Assembly (NCBI GenBank): GCA_934254985.1
Contig: CAKQMS010000020.1
Location: forward strand, 1 to 47,281
From: an uncultured Prevotella sp.
Lineage (GTDB): Bacteria > Bacteroidota > Bacteroidia > Bacteroidales > Bacteroidaceae
Reading direction: 5' to 3'
Length of the DNA: 47,281 nt
Shown: one piece after another, positions 6,836 to 15,087 of the stretch
Layout: the number at the start of each line of letters is the position of its first letter
Position numbering within the stretch: position 1 is the stretch's first letter
Position numbers and translations under genes: made by a program
Notes under the pieces: generated by a model
Seen by the model: the letters and a program-made list of their open reading frames with translations, nothing else
What the model was told of the DNA's origin: nothing
The model's database searches: none

Positions 6836-8179
6836 ATGGGGACAGCTTTGATCCTTTTACAATTCGCCATAGTGTTGGCCCTGATTTTTAAGGGCGCAAG
6901 AGTTGGAGGAATCGGACTCGGTATCTATGGTATGGTGGGTGTTTTCATTCTGGTATTCGTATTCGGAATGAAGCCAGGAAACCTGCCAATAGACGTGATG
7001 CTGATAATTGTTTCGGTTATCACGGCGGCAGCGGCTCTGCAGGCAGCTGGCGGTTTGGACTATCTGGTGGGATTGGCTGCGAAATTCTTGCGCAAACATC
7101 CTACTCACATCACTTATTTTGGTCCGTTGACAACATGGCTGTTTTGCTTGGTTGCAGGAACAGCCCACACTTGCTATTCGCTATTGCCTATTATCTCGGA
7201 GATAGCGACAAACTCGAAGATTAGACCTGAGCGACCATTGAGCGTGGCTACGATAGCAGCTTCGCTGGGCATCACGGGCAGTCCGGTATCGGCAGCTACG
7301 GCAGCCATTATCAGTACCGACTTGCTGGGGGGCGCTGGCATAGAGCTGAAGGATGTGATGATGATTTGTATTCCAGCCTCGCTGATAGCGATATTGGTGG
7401 CTGCGTTTGTGCAGAACCGTATTGGCAAGGAGCTGGTAGACGACGAGGTGTATAAGGAGCGCGTGGCAAAGGGCATTATAGACCCTGAGCACGACAGCAA
7501 GCTGATAGACGAGATGATAAAGAATCCGAACCCTCGCGCCAAGTATGCTGTGGTGGCATTTTTGTTGGGCGTGCTGATGGTGGTGGTATTCGGAAGTGTG
7601 CCTTCGCTTCGCCCATCGTTTATGGTGGATGGCGTAATGCACAGAGTGACGATGCCTGAGACGATAGAGATTGTCATGATGTCGGTGGCTGCGCTGATAC
7701 TGGTGGTTGGCAAGGCTAATGTGCACGATGCTGTGAAGGGCAACGTGTTTGGTGCCGGCATGAATGCCATGGTGGCGATATTCGGTATTGCATGGATGGG
7801 CGACACCTTCTTTAATGGCAACTTGGCATTCTTTAAGGAGCATATAGCAAACGTGGTTACCCAGTATCCGTTCTTGTTTGCCATAGCGCTATTCTTTATG
7901 TCGATAATGCTATTCTCGCAGGCGGCAACGGTGCGCACCCTCTATCCTTTGGGCATAGGCTTGGGCATAGCGCCATTGGCTTTGGTGGCAATGTTCCCGG
8001 CGGTGAATGGATATTTCTTCTTGCCTAACTACCCTACCACGGTGGCTGCTATCAACTTCGACCGCACGGGCTCTACGCGTATAGGCAGATTTGTGGTAAA
8101 CCACTCATTCCAGGTGGCAGGCTTTATCACCACCTTTGTGTCGATAGGTGTGGGATATTTGATTATCCAGTTTATGTAG
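6836..8179 (+). CDS. dcuB: Anaerobic C4-dicarboxylate transporter DcuB type
   Basis: Inner-membrane antiporter that exchanges fumarate, aspartate or malate for succinate during fumarate respiration. The 447-residue length and about ten to twelve hydrophobic segments match the Dcu family. Typical stretches are GLGIYGMVGVFILVFVFG, AAAALQAAGGLDYLVGLA, GTAHTCYSLLPIISEIA and SLGITGSPVSAATAAI. It lies between aspA and the secreted asparaginase, 65 bases before the latter with no terminator between them, so dcuB, asparaginase and porin probably share a transcript. The exchange partner of aspartate is succinate by family knowledge; transport direction is inference. Confidence 0.93.
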   Translation: MGTALILLQFAIVLALIFKGARVGGIGLGIYGMVGVFILVFVFGMKPGNLPIDVMLIIVSVITAAAALQAAGGLDYLVGLAAKFLRKHPTHITYFGPLTTWLFCLVAGTAHTCYSLLPIISEIATNSKIRPERPLSVATIAASLGITGSPVSAATAAIISTDLLGGAGIELKDVMMICIPASLIAILVAAFVQNRIGKELVDDEVYKERVAKGIIDPEHDSKLIDEMIKNPNPRAKYAVVAFLLGVLMVVVFGSVPSLRPSFMVDGVMHRVTMPETIEIVMMSVAALILVVGKANVHDAVKGNVFGAGMNAMVAIFGIAWMGDTFFNGNLAFFKEHIANVVTQYPFLFAIALFFMSIMLFSQAATVRTLYPLGIGLGIAPLALVAMFPAVNGYFFLPNYPTTVAAINFDRTGSTRIGRFVVNHSFQVAGFITTFVSIGVGYLIIQFM

Positions 8180-8244
8180 AATAAAAGAAAATGGCTATAA
8201 ACAGTAAACATATATTTATTTTAAACCTTTAAAACCTAAATGTT

Positions 8245-9294
8245 ATGAACAAAAGATTTTTTTCCTTGATGACACTCCTCGTATTGGTAGTGGCAGTTGC
8301 GTTTGCAAAACCTAAGGTACGTATTATCGCAACAGGTGGCACCATCGCTGGTGCAGGAACTTCGGCTACAGGCTCTGCTTATACAGCAGGACAGGTGGGT
8401 GTCCAGTCGTTGATCGACGCTGTGCCTCAGATGCTCGATATAGCAGAGGTATCAGGCGAGCAGCTCGTAAATATTGGTTCGCAGGATATGAACGACCAGG
8501 TGTGGTTGAAATTGGCTAAGAGAATTAACCAATTGTTGAACAACGAGGGTTACGACGGTGTAGTGGTGACTCACGGAACCGACACCATGGAAGAGACTGC
8601 TTACTTCTTGAATTTGACCGTTCACAGCGACAAGCCTGTGGTATTGGTAGGCTCTATGCGCCCAAGTACTGGTATTAGCGCTGATGGTCCTGCTAACCTC
8701 TATGGTGCTGTGGTGGCTGCAGCAAGTGCAAACTCTAAGGGTCGTGGCGTGATGTGCGCTATGAACAACATTTTGCTCGATGCCAAGGATGTGATCAAGA
8801 CTCATACTACCGACGTGGCTACTTTCCAGGGTGGCAACTATGGCAAGATAGGCTATGTATATGGTAGCGAGGCTATCTACAACCGCACAGTTGAAAACTT
8901 GCACACCACAAAGAGCGAATTTAGCGTAGAAAACCTCAACGAGCTTCCTAAGGTGGGTATCGTTTACGGTTATTCAAACTGCTCTCCACTCCCTATGCAG
9001 GCATTCGTAGACGCTAAGTTTGACGGTATCGTATTGGCAGGTGTTGGCGACGGCAACTTCTATAAGGATGTGTTCGACGTAGCTTTGAAGGCTCGCCAGA
9101 AGGGCATCAACATCGTTCGCTCAAGCCGCGTTCCTACTGGTCCTACATGTTTGAATGGCGAGGTTGACGACACCAAGTATCAGTTTGTGGCTTCTTTGGC
9201 TTTGAACCCTCAGAAGGCTCGCGTGCTCTTGATGTTGGCTCTCACCAAGACCAAGGATTGGCAGAAGATTCAGGAGTACTTCCAGAAGTATTAA
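8245..9294 (+). CDS. ansB: Secreted type II L-asparaginase
   Basis: Hydrolyses asparagine to aspartate and ammonia, here outside the cytoplasm. The 349-residue protein has a clear signal peptide (MNKRFFSLMTLLVLVVAVAF then AKPKVRI). Both catalytic threonine motifs are visible, TGGTIAG near residue 31 and HGTDTMEETAYF near 110, plus VGSMRP and SADGPANLY. These are hallmarks of the asparaginase/glutaminase family. Placed after dcuB and before an outer-membrane porin, it would supply periplasmic aspartate for DcuB and AspA. The next gene follows after about 40 bases. Confidence 0.95.
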   Translation: MNKRFFSLMTLLVLVVAVAFAKPKVRIIATGGTIAGAGTSATGSAYTAGQVGVQSLIDAVPQMLDIAEVSGEQLVNIGSQDMNDQVWLKLAKRINQLLNNEGYDGVVVTHGTDTMEETAYFLNLTVHSDKPVVLVGSMRPSTGISADGPANLYGAVVAAASANSKGRGVMCAMNNILLDAKDVIKTHTTDVATFQGGNYGKIGYVYGSEAIYNRTVENLHTTKSEFSVENLNELPKVGIVYGYSNCSPLPMQAFVDAKFDGIVLAGVGDGNFYKDVFDVALKARQKGINIVRSSRVPTGPTCLNGEVDDTKYQFVASLALNPQKARVLLMLALTKTKDWQKIQEYFQKY

Positions 9295-9333
9295 TTGAAC
9301 TTTATCAAGACAACCCTTAAAAAACTACGAATT

Positions 9334-10548
9334 ATGAAGAAAATGATATTTATGGCTGCAGCTCTCGCTATGTCGATGGGAGCTTATGCACAGGGCGGCA
9401 ACACCCGTATGGGCGGCAGCGACGGCGATATACAGTCGATAGCAGAGAGAGTGACCAACATCGAGAAGAAGAACGACGCTTTCAACGTTTACTTCAACTA
9501 TGCTGCCTCGGCTCAGGCTGAGCACAACAGCCTTAGCGGCGACTGGACAACAAAGATTGCAAACAAGCAATTCCGCTTGGAGATAAAGGGTAATCTGACA
9601 GATAAGCTCTATTATCGCTTGCGTCATCGTATGAACAAGGCTACCGACGCTAAGGGCGAAGACAACTTTGCCAAGGCTACCGACATTATGATGGTAGGCT
9701 ACAACTTCAACGATAAGTTGTCGCTCTCGGCAGGTAAGATGTGCCAGATTTGGGGTGGCTTCGAATTTGACGAGAACCCTATGTACATTTACCAATATTC
9801 TGACATGGTTGACAATATGGACAACTTTATGGCAGGTGTGGTATTGAGCTATAAGCCTATTGCTTCGCAAGAGATTGCTGTGGAGATAAGCAATGCCAAC
9901 AACGGTAAATTCGTTGACGAATATGGCAGCGGAGCTACCTTGGTGAGCAAAGAAGGCAAGGTGGAAGCATTGGAGCAGGCTAAGAATCCGTTGACATATA
10001 TCGTGAACTGGAATGGTAGCTTCTTTAATGGTTTGCTCAACACCCGCTGGGCTTGGGGTATTCAGACTCAGGCAAAGCACAAATATAGCCGTATGCTCAC
10101 ATTGGGTCAGCAGCTGAATTTGCCTAAGTTCCAATGGTATTTCGACTATATGGGCGCATTCGACGACTTGGACCGTCTGAAGATTGCCTCTTCGGAGTTT
10201 AGCGCAGCAGGCTTTGCTGATAATGCTGGCGACAACGCTTACTTGGGCAAGGTGCACTACAACAGCTTCATCACAAAGGCTAACTGGCAGTTTGCTCCTT
10301 CTTGGAACCTTATGGTGAAGGGAATGTATGAAACAGCAAGCGTGAGCAAGATTGAGATGCTGAAGGATTATCGCAAGAGCTACGGATATATGGGTAGCTT
10401 GGAGTATTATCCAGCTAAGCAGCAGGATTTCAGAGTGTTCTTGGCTTACGTAGGTCGCAAGTTTGACTATTCTGATAAGTGCGGTTTGAAGGATTATAAT
10501 ACCGACCGCATAGAGCTCGGATTTATGTATAGAATTAAGGCGTATTAA
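9334..10548 (+). CDS. Outer-membrane porin-like beta-barrel protein
   Basis: A 404-residue protein from the ATG at 9334 (the open frame extends back to 9295 with a non-ATG start). It has a signal peptide (MKKMIFMAAALAMSMGAYAQ) and a short coiled-coil-like stretch (IQSIAERVTNIEKKNDAF). After that come alternating aromatic and polar strands typical of 16-18-stranded porins (YRLRHRMNKA, LSLSAGKMCQIWGGFEFD, WNLMVKGMYETA), ending in IELGFMYRIKAY with an aromatic final residue. It closes the asparagine/aspartate cluster, so passage of asparagine or dicarboxylates across the outer membrane is a reasonable inference. Its substrate is not shown by the sequence. Confidence 0.75.
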   Translation: MKKMIFMAAALAMSMGAYAQGGNTRMGGSDGDIQSIAERVTNIEKKNDAFNVYFNYAASAQAEHNSLSGDWTTKIANKQFRLEIKGNLTDKLYYRLRHRMNKATDAKGEDNFAKATDIMMVGYNFNDKLSLSAGKMCQIWGGFEFDENPMYIYQYSDMVDNMDNFMAGVVLSYKPIASQEIAVEISNANNGKFVDEYGSGATLVSKEGKVEALEQAKNPLTYIVNWNGSFFNGLLNTRWAWGIQTQAKHKYSRMLTLGQQLNLPKFQWYFDYMGAFDDLDRLKIASSEFSAAGFADNAGDNAYLGKVHYNSFITKANWQFAPSWNLMVKGMYETASVSKIEMLKDYRKSYGYMGSLEYYPAKQQDFRVFLAYVGRKFDYSDKCGLKDYNTDRIELGFMYRIKAY

Positions 10549-10566
10549 TAAGGCCTCTCCCACTAG

Positions 10567-10588
10567 CCCCTCCCCGAGAAGGGAGGGG
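10567..10588. terminator. CCCCTCCC/GGGAGGGG hairpin
   Basis: A perfect 8-base stem (10567-10574 with 10581-10588) and a six-base loop, just before the stronger terminator. It may be part of a dispersed intergenic element rather than a terminator by itself. Confidence 0.5.
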
Positions 10589-10594
10589 AGTAAA

Positions 10595-10650
10595 TAGCCT
10601 GCAGGCAGCATCCAAAAAAGATTGAGGATGATGCCTGCAGGCTTTGTTTT
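10595..10650 (+). terminator. Terminator after the porin gene (CCTGCAGGC type)
   Basis: AGCCTGCAGGCAGCATCC (10595-10612) pairs with GGATGATGCCTGCAGGCT (10626-10643), followed by TTGTTTTTAT. The right arm is the same as in the aspA terminator at 6121-6138. Confidence 0.9.
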
Positions 10651-10702
10651 TATAGGAAAGGAAAAGGAAGCGAAGTCGTAAAAACGACTTCGAACAAGGA
10701 CG

Positions 10703-10757
10703 TTTTTTTACCCTTTTACCCTTTTACCCTTTTACCTTTTTACCCTTTTACCTTTTA
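10703..10757 (-). repeat. (GGTAAAAR)n 8-base repeat array at the araC stop
   Basis: Read on the minus strand this is a run of units like AGGTAAAAGGGTAAAA. The first unit contains the TAA stop of the AraC gene (10748-10750). Confidence 0.85.
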
Positions 10758-11626
10758 TTTCTGTATGCGAGGGGTGTCATGCCGGAGCGCTGCTTGAAGA
10801 AATTGGTGAGGGCGCTCTGGTCGCTGAAGTTGAGGTGGGTGGCAATCTCGCCAATGGTCATGTCGGAATGAGAGAGGAGATTGCAGATTTCCTTGTAGAG
10901 AAGGGAGGTGACATGCTCGTTGACGGTGGAGCCGCTGATGTCTCTGACAAGACGCATGAGATAGGGCGACGAGACATTGAGCTTGTCGGCATAGAAGCGT
11001 ATTTGGCGCTCTTTGCGGAAGTTGCCATAGAGATGATGGAGGAATATCTCGTAGATCTCTTTCTTGTGACCGAGGTCGTGGGAGATGGAGCACTCCTCAT
11101 AAGGCAGCTCTTCGAGAAGAAGCTTGAGGACGTTGAACATACTCTTTATCATCTCGATTTTGTTGATGTGCTGATGGCGCACGATGTCGCGCACGAAATG
11201 GAAGATATCGAGCACACTCTGGTATTTTTCGTCGGGAAGCTGATAGCAGCCTGGCTGTTTTGCTATGAGCTCGTCGACAAGGCAACATTCAGCCTCGAAG
11301 TCGGGAGAAACGCCGACAAGGGTGGCAATTTCTTGAGGAGTGACGAGCAAGAGATGGTGGGCAGAAAGGTGTTGGATTTCTGCATTAGTGTCGGCATGGA
11401 GCTGGAGTTGGCATTGTCCCTGTTTTACCAAGAGAAGCTTGGTGAAGAGAGTGTGCTCTTGCACCATGGCATAGAAGTCGGTATTGGTAAGGGCGGTGGC
11501 ATCAATCTCGATGATGCTGCTGTAGGCTGCGCCAATGGAGAAATGGGCAGCGTAGGCGCCAAAGATATCGTTAAGATGATATTTTGTGGCAAATTCTTCT
11601 AGATTATAAACTACCTGTTGTTTCAT
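10748..11626 (-). CDS. AraC-family transcriptional regulator
   Basis: A 292-residue regulator. The N-terminal 170 residues resemble a cupin-like sensor domain (LLLVKQGQCQLQLHAD, HHLLLVTPQEIATL). The C-terminal 100 residues hold the two AraC helix-turn-helix motifs (IRFYADKLNVSSPYLMRLVR and TIGEIATHLNFSDQSALTNF followed by GMTPLAYR). It faces away from aguA and may control either neighbour, but no operator can be assigned. The last codons and the stop (Lys-Arg-TAA) are made by the 8-base repeat that follows. Confidence 0.9.
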   Translation of the reverse strand: MKQQVVYNLEEFATKYHLNDIFGAYAAHFSIGAAYSSIIEIDATALTNTDFYAMVQEHTLFTKLLLVKQGQCQLQLHADTNAEIQHLSAHHLLLVTPQEIATLVGVSPDFEAECCLVDELIAKQPGCYQLPDEKYQSVLDIFHFVRDIVRHQHINKIEMIKSMFNVLKLLLEELPYEECSISHDLGHKKEIYEIFLHHLYGNFRKERQIRFYADKLNVSSPYLMRLVRDISGSTVNEHVTSLLYKEICNLLSHSDMTIGEIATHLNFSDQSALTNFFKQRSGMTPLAYRNKR

Positions 11627-11785
11627 CGTGAGGTTTTGATTTTTAGCTAAAGGATGCAGGGAGTACTGCTTTATTCTTTATGGGATAATCCCGAGTGTTT
11701 GCAGTGAGATTCCTGCCTAATTGATGGGGCGGTGGCATAGATTATTGCAAAATTAGAAAATCTTTTGCAAACATGGGAATTCTTT

Positions 11786-11816
11786 TTTGATTTTTTGTAC
11801 TATCTTTGTATCTTTG
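11786..11816 (+). promoter_or_regulatory. aguA promoter
   Basis: TATCTTTG occurs twice back to back (11801-11808 and 11809-11816). TTTG at 11786-11789 lies 19 bases before the second copy, the expected -33/-7 spacing. Transcription would start near 11822, so the frame extending upstream to 11765 is not the true start. Confidence 0.7.
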
Positions 11817-11836
11817 CAGAAGATAAAAAGGAAAAG

Positions 11837-12886
11837 ATGATAAAAGATAATTATATACTACCCGCAGAATGGGAGGAACAGGAGTGTGTGCAGCTGACAT
11901 GGCCGCACAAGGATACTGACTGGGCACCATATCTCGACGATATCTACGAGATGTTTGTGAATATGGCGAAGGCTATTGCTGAGCGCGAAAAGCTGATTAT
12001 CGCAACTCCGCATCCTGAGGAGGTGGAGGCTATGCTCTCCCCTTGCCTATCGGAAAAGGCGAAGGAGAATACAAAGATAGCATTGTGCCCAAGCAACGAC
12101 ACTTGGGCTCGCGACCATGCGCCTATAACGCTTCGCAATAGGGAGAATGGAGAGCTGAAGATGCTGGACTTTAAGTTTAATGGTTGGGGCGAGAAGTTTG
12201 CTGCCGACAAGGACAACGAGATAGGACGCAGGCTGAAGGCTGACAACATACTGACGGCGGAGATGGAAGACAACCTGGACTTCGTGTTGGAGGGTGGCGC
12301 AATAGAGAGCGACGGCAAGGGCACGATATTCACTACCTCGCAATGCCTGATGGCTCCGCATCGCAATCAGCCTATGACACAGCAGGAGATTGAGGAGGAG
12401 CTGAAGAAAAGACTGAGGGCTGAGCGCATAGTATGGTTAGACCACGGCAACCTGATAGGCGACGATACCGACGGCCATATAGACACCATAGTGCGCATAG
12501 CTCCCGACGACACCATATTATATATGGGATGCGACGACAAGGAGGATGAGCAGTATGAAGACCTGAAGGCGATGGAGAATCAGCTAAAGGCGCTACGCAA
12601 AGATGGCGGCGAGGAATATAGACTGCTGAAATTGCCTTCGCCAGAGGCTATCTACGACGATGGCGAACGACTGCCGGCTACATATGCTAACTTCTTGGTA
12701 ATAAATGGTGCGGTGGTGTATCCTACATACCGACAGCCAAAGAATGATGCCGAGGCTGAACGCATACTAAAAATGGCTTTCCCTGAGCACGAGATGATAG
12801 CGGTGGATGCTTGCGCTGCTATCAGACAGCATGGTTCTATACATTGCCTGACTATGCAATATCCGAAGGGAAAGGTAAAAGGGTAA
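11837..12886 (+). CDS. aguA: Agmatine deiminase
   Basis: Converts agmatine to N-carbamoylputrescine and ammonia (guanidino-modifying enzyme fold). From the ATG at 11837 it is 349 residues, normal for the family, beginning MIKDNYILPAEWEEQECVQL. Seen motifs include TWPHKDTDW, PSNDTWARDHAPI, LEGGAIESDGKGT, DDTDGHIDT and the C-terminal catalytic Cys in HGSIHCLTMQ. The gene for the next enzyme follows after a 100-base repeat tract. The C-terminal residues KVKG and the stop are encoded by the (GGTAAAAR)n repeat, so the array appears to start inside the gene. Confidence 0.95.
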   Translation: MIKDNYILPAEWEEQECVQLTWPHKDTDWAPYLDDIYEMFVNMAKAIAEREKLIIATPHPEEVEAMLSPCLSEKAKENTKIALCPSNDTWARDHAPITLRNRENGELKMLDFKFNGWGEKFAADKDNEIGRRLKADNILTAEMEDNLDFVLEGGAIESDGKGTIFTTSQCLMAPHRNQPMTQQEIEEELKKRLRAERIVWLDHGNLIGDDTDGHIDTIVRIAPDDTILYMGCDDKEDEQYEDLKAMENQLKALRKDGGEEYRLLKLPSPEAIYDDGERLPATYANFLVINGAVVYPTYRQPKNDAEAERILKMAFPEHEMIAVDACAAIRQHGSIHCLTMQYPKGKVKG

Positions 12887-12978
12887 AAAAGTAAAAGGGT
12901 AAAAGGGTAAAAAAGTAAAAAGGTAAAAAGGTAAAAAGGTAAAAAAAGCCTTTGGAAAGTAAAAAGTAAAAAAGAGAT
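12872..12978 (+). repeat. (GGTAAAAR)n 8-base repeat array between aguA and aguB
   Basis: About nine units of GGTAAAAG, GGTAAAAA or AGTAAAAA, then degenerate A-rich DNA. The aguA stop TAA (12884-12886) is within the second unit. Confidence 0.9.
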
Positions 12979-12988
12979 AAAGATAAAA

Positions 12989-13879
12989 ATGAAGAAGATA
13001 AAAATCGGATTCTTGCAGCAGCATAATGTTGCAGACCAACAGCTAAATATCACACGCCTTGCGTCGGGCATAGCAAATCTTGCAGAACATGGCGCACAGT
13101 TGATAGTATTGCAGGAGCTTCACAACTCACTATACTTCTGCCAGACGGAGAATGTGAATCTCTTCGACCTCGCAGAGCCAATTCCTGGACCATCGACAAA
13201 CTTCTATGGAGAGTTGGCACGCCAGTATGGTGTGGTGATAGTGACATCGCTATTTGAGCGTAGAGCCGCAGGACTGTATCATAATACAGCGGTGGTGATT
13301 GAGAAGGATGGCACCATAGCAGGAAAATATCGCAAGATGCATATTCCGGACGATCCTGCATATTATGAGAAATTCTATTTCACACCTGGCGACCTCGGCT
13401 TCCACCCTATCGAGACAAGTCTTGGCAAGTTAGGAGTGCTGGTGTGCTGGGATCAATGGTATCCGGAGGCAGCACGACTGATGGCGCTGCAGGGTGCTGA
13501 GCTGCTGATATATCCTACAGCGATAGGATATGAGAGTAGCGATACAGAAGACGAGCAGCAACGACAAAGAGAGGCGTGGACAACGGTGCAGCGCGGACAT
13601 GCGGTGGCTAACGGACTGCCTGTGGTGTCGGTGAACCGCGTGGGATATGAACCTGACCCAAGCGGACAGACTAAGGGCATACAATTCTGGGGAAGCAGCA
13701 TGGTGGTGGGACCTCAGGGCGAAATGCTATATCGCGCCTCGGAGGTGGAGGAAGAATGCACAATAGTAAGCGTAGACCTAAACCATAGCGAGCATGTGCG
13801 CCGCTGGTGGCCATTCTTGAGAGATAGAAGAATTGATGCCTACGAGGATATCACTAAGAGATATATAGACGAAAGGTAA
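12989..13879 (+). CDS. aguB: N-carbamoylputrescine amidase
   Basis: Nitrilase-superfamily enzyme that hydrolyses N-carbamoylputrescine to putrescine, CO2 and ammonia, completing the agmatine route started by AguA. The 296-residue length fits. The Glu-Lys-Cys triad is visible: Glu in IVLQELHNSLYF, Lys in YRKMHIPDDP, and Cys in LGVLVCWDQWYPEAARL. Gene order aguA-aguB is typical for this pathway. The arginine decarboxylase that makes agmatine is not in the window. Its last codons GAC GAA AGG TAA run into another 8-base repeat array, which supplies the stop. Confidence 0.95.
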   Translation: MKKIKIGFLQQHNVADQQLNITRLASGIANLAEHGAQLIVLQELHNSLYFCQTENVNLFDLAEPIPGPSTNFYGELARQYGVVIVTSLFERRAAGLYHNTAVVIEKDGTIAGKYRKMHIPDDPAYYEKFYFTPGDLGFHPIETSLGKLGVLVCWDQWYPEAARLMALQGAELLIYPTAIGYESSDTEDEQQRQREAWTTVQRGHAVANGLPVVSVNRVGYEPDPSGQTKGIQFWGSSMVVGPQGEMLYRASEVEEECTIVSVDLNHSEHVRRWWPFLRDRRIDAYEDITKRYIDER

Positions 13880-13920
13880 AAAAGTAAAAAGGTAAAAAGG
13901 TAAAAAAGTAAAAAGGTATA
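13874..13920 (+). repeat. (GGTAAAAR)n 8-base repeat array at the aguB stop
   Basis: Five to six units of GGTAAAAA or AGTAAAAA. The first supplies the aguB stop (13877-13879). Confidence 0.88.
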
Positions 13921-13926
13921 AATGAG

Positions 13927-13970
13927 AAATCCTCCAGTATATATGAGAAATATATGCTGGAGGATTTTTT
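13927..13970. terminator. Bidirectional terminator between aguB and the LysR gene
   Basis: AAATCCTCCAG (13927-13937) pairs with CTGGAGGATTT (13957-13967), with a further AT stem inside and T or A runs on both sides. It serves the convergent genes. Confidence 0.85.
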
Positions 13971-13999
13971 GGATATATAATACTTGAGCCAATCAGCTA

Positions 14000-14905
14000 T
14001 TATTTTAGCCAATCGGTGATGCGCTTTTTGACGAGGGAGGTTTCGCAGAGGATGCGGATGAACTCCTTGGATGCGGAATTCTTGTAAATGCCTTTGAGCA
14101 TCTGCACGCAACCCTCCATACGGCAGCCCTCGTGGTTGATATGGATGGCAACGAGGTCGTCGGCATCTTCGGTGGCTGAGGATGAGAGGATGGTATACAT
14201 GCCGGTGTTGCGCACAAGGCGTAGAAGCGGCGTTACCTCGTCCATCTCGGCACGCACATTTAGCTCGGTGCCCGTCTCAGAAAGGATGTCGTCGAGGGTG
14301 TTGCGAGCCTGCAAGCCCTTGGCAGGAAGCACAGCAGGATAGTCGGCAAGGACAGAGAGCGAAATCTTGTCGTAGGCAGCCAACGGACTGTCGCGGCGCA
14401 CTATCACAGAGAGCACATCGTCGAAGAGCAGATGCGACTCGATGAGAGGATAGTTGCCCTGAGGACGGAACGAGAGCACGAAGTCGAGCTCATGGTTCAT
14501 CAAGCGATTTACAAGCTCTGTCATTGGCTTGTAGACGATATTGAGGAAGATATCAGGATAGAGCTTCATGAAATCCTTCAGCGTTTCGTGCATCACCATA
14601 TTAAAGGAATGGGTGACGCCGATGTTGAGGGTGCCACACTTCAGCGCCTGCATATCGTTCATGCGGCGTAGGCAGTTGTCGGCAGAGTCGATGGCAGTAA
14701 CGGCAAATGGCAATAGTTCTTCGCCAGCCTTGGTGAGCGACACCTTGTGGGAAGTGCGATAGAAGAGCACGGTGCCAAGTTCCTCTTCGAGCTGCTTGAT
14801 AGTTTGCGAGAATGTGCTCTGAGTGACACACATCTCTCGTGCAGCCTCAGAGAAGTTGAGCAGTTTTGCTGCTACGACGAATGATTTCAGATATCTTAAT
14901 TCCAT
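14000..14905 (-). CDS. LysR-family transcriptional regulator
   Basis: A 301-residue regulator from the Met at 14905 (MELRYLKSFVVAAKLLNFSE); an earlier Met at 14923 is possible. Residues 1-60 are the LysR helix-turn-helix (AAREMCVTQSTFSQTIKQLE). The rest is a substrate-binding domain (LNIGVTHSFNMVMHETLKDF and VIVRRDSPLA). It lies convergent to aguB and tandem with the ThrE-type gene behind it. Its effector is unknown: the N-terminus does not match the usual Bacteroidota OxyR and there is no clear redox cysteine pair. Confidence 0.9.
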   Translation of the reverse strand: MELRYLKSFVVAAKLLNFSEAAREMCVTQSTFSQTIKQLEEELGTVLFYRTSHKVSLTKAGEELLPFAVTAIDSADNCLRRMNDMQALKCGTLNIGVTHSFNMVMHETLKDFMKLYPDIFLNIVYKPMTELVNRLMNHELDFVLSFRPQGNYPLIESHLLFDDVLSVIVRRDSPLAAYDKISLSVLADYPAVLPAKGLQARNTLDDILSETGTELNVRAEMDEVTPLLRLVRNTGMYTILSSSATEDADDLVAIHINHEGCRMEGCVQMLKGIYKNSASKEFIRILCETSLVKKRITDWLK

Positions 14906-14940
14906 ACAATTTGCTGATGCCATTGGTATATATGTGTTTG

Positions 14941-14970
14941 CAAAGTTAATGTTTTAATTCTTTTCAACAA
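14941..14970 (-). promoter_or_regulatory. LysR gene promoter
   Basis: On the minus strand TAACTTTG (14941-14948), with TTG (14968-14970) 19 bases upstream. Confidence 0.6.
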
Positions 14971-15015
14971 AAAAAGTAAGAGAAAAACTATGGTTGGCGA
15001 CAAGGTGATACGTAA

Positions 15016-15041
15016 TCGGGTGCTCAAAAATGAGCACCCGA
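15016..15041 (-). terminator. Perfect 11-base hairpin after the ThrE-type gene
   Basis: TCGGGTGCTCA (15016-15026), AAAA loop, TGAGCACCCGA (15031-15041). It follows the stop of the ThrE-type gene on the minus strand but has no strong T run, so termination is likely yet not certain. Confidence 0.6.
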
Positions 15042-15087
15042 AATACTCGATTCAATACATATCACTAAACCAAATTTATTATCCTGA

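Noticed and set aside
9325..10611. 428-residue open frame antisense to the porin gene
   Set aside because: Same composition bias as other shadow frames and runs through the terminator; the sense gene has a signal peptide and barrel pattern.
10835..11602. 255-residue open frame antisense to araC
   Set aside because: The AraC frame has two clear helix-turn-helix motifs; the opposite frame has none.
14000..14905. OxyR assignment for the LysR gene
   Set aside because: The N-terminus differs from Bacteroidota OxyR and no pair of redox cysteines is visible, so only the family is given.
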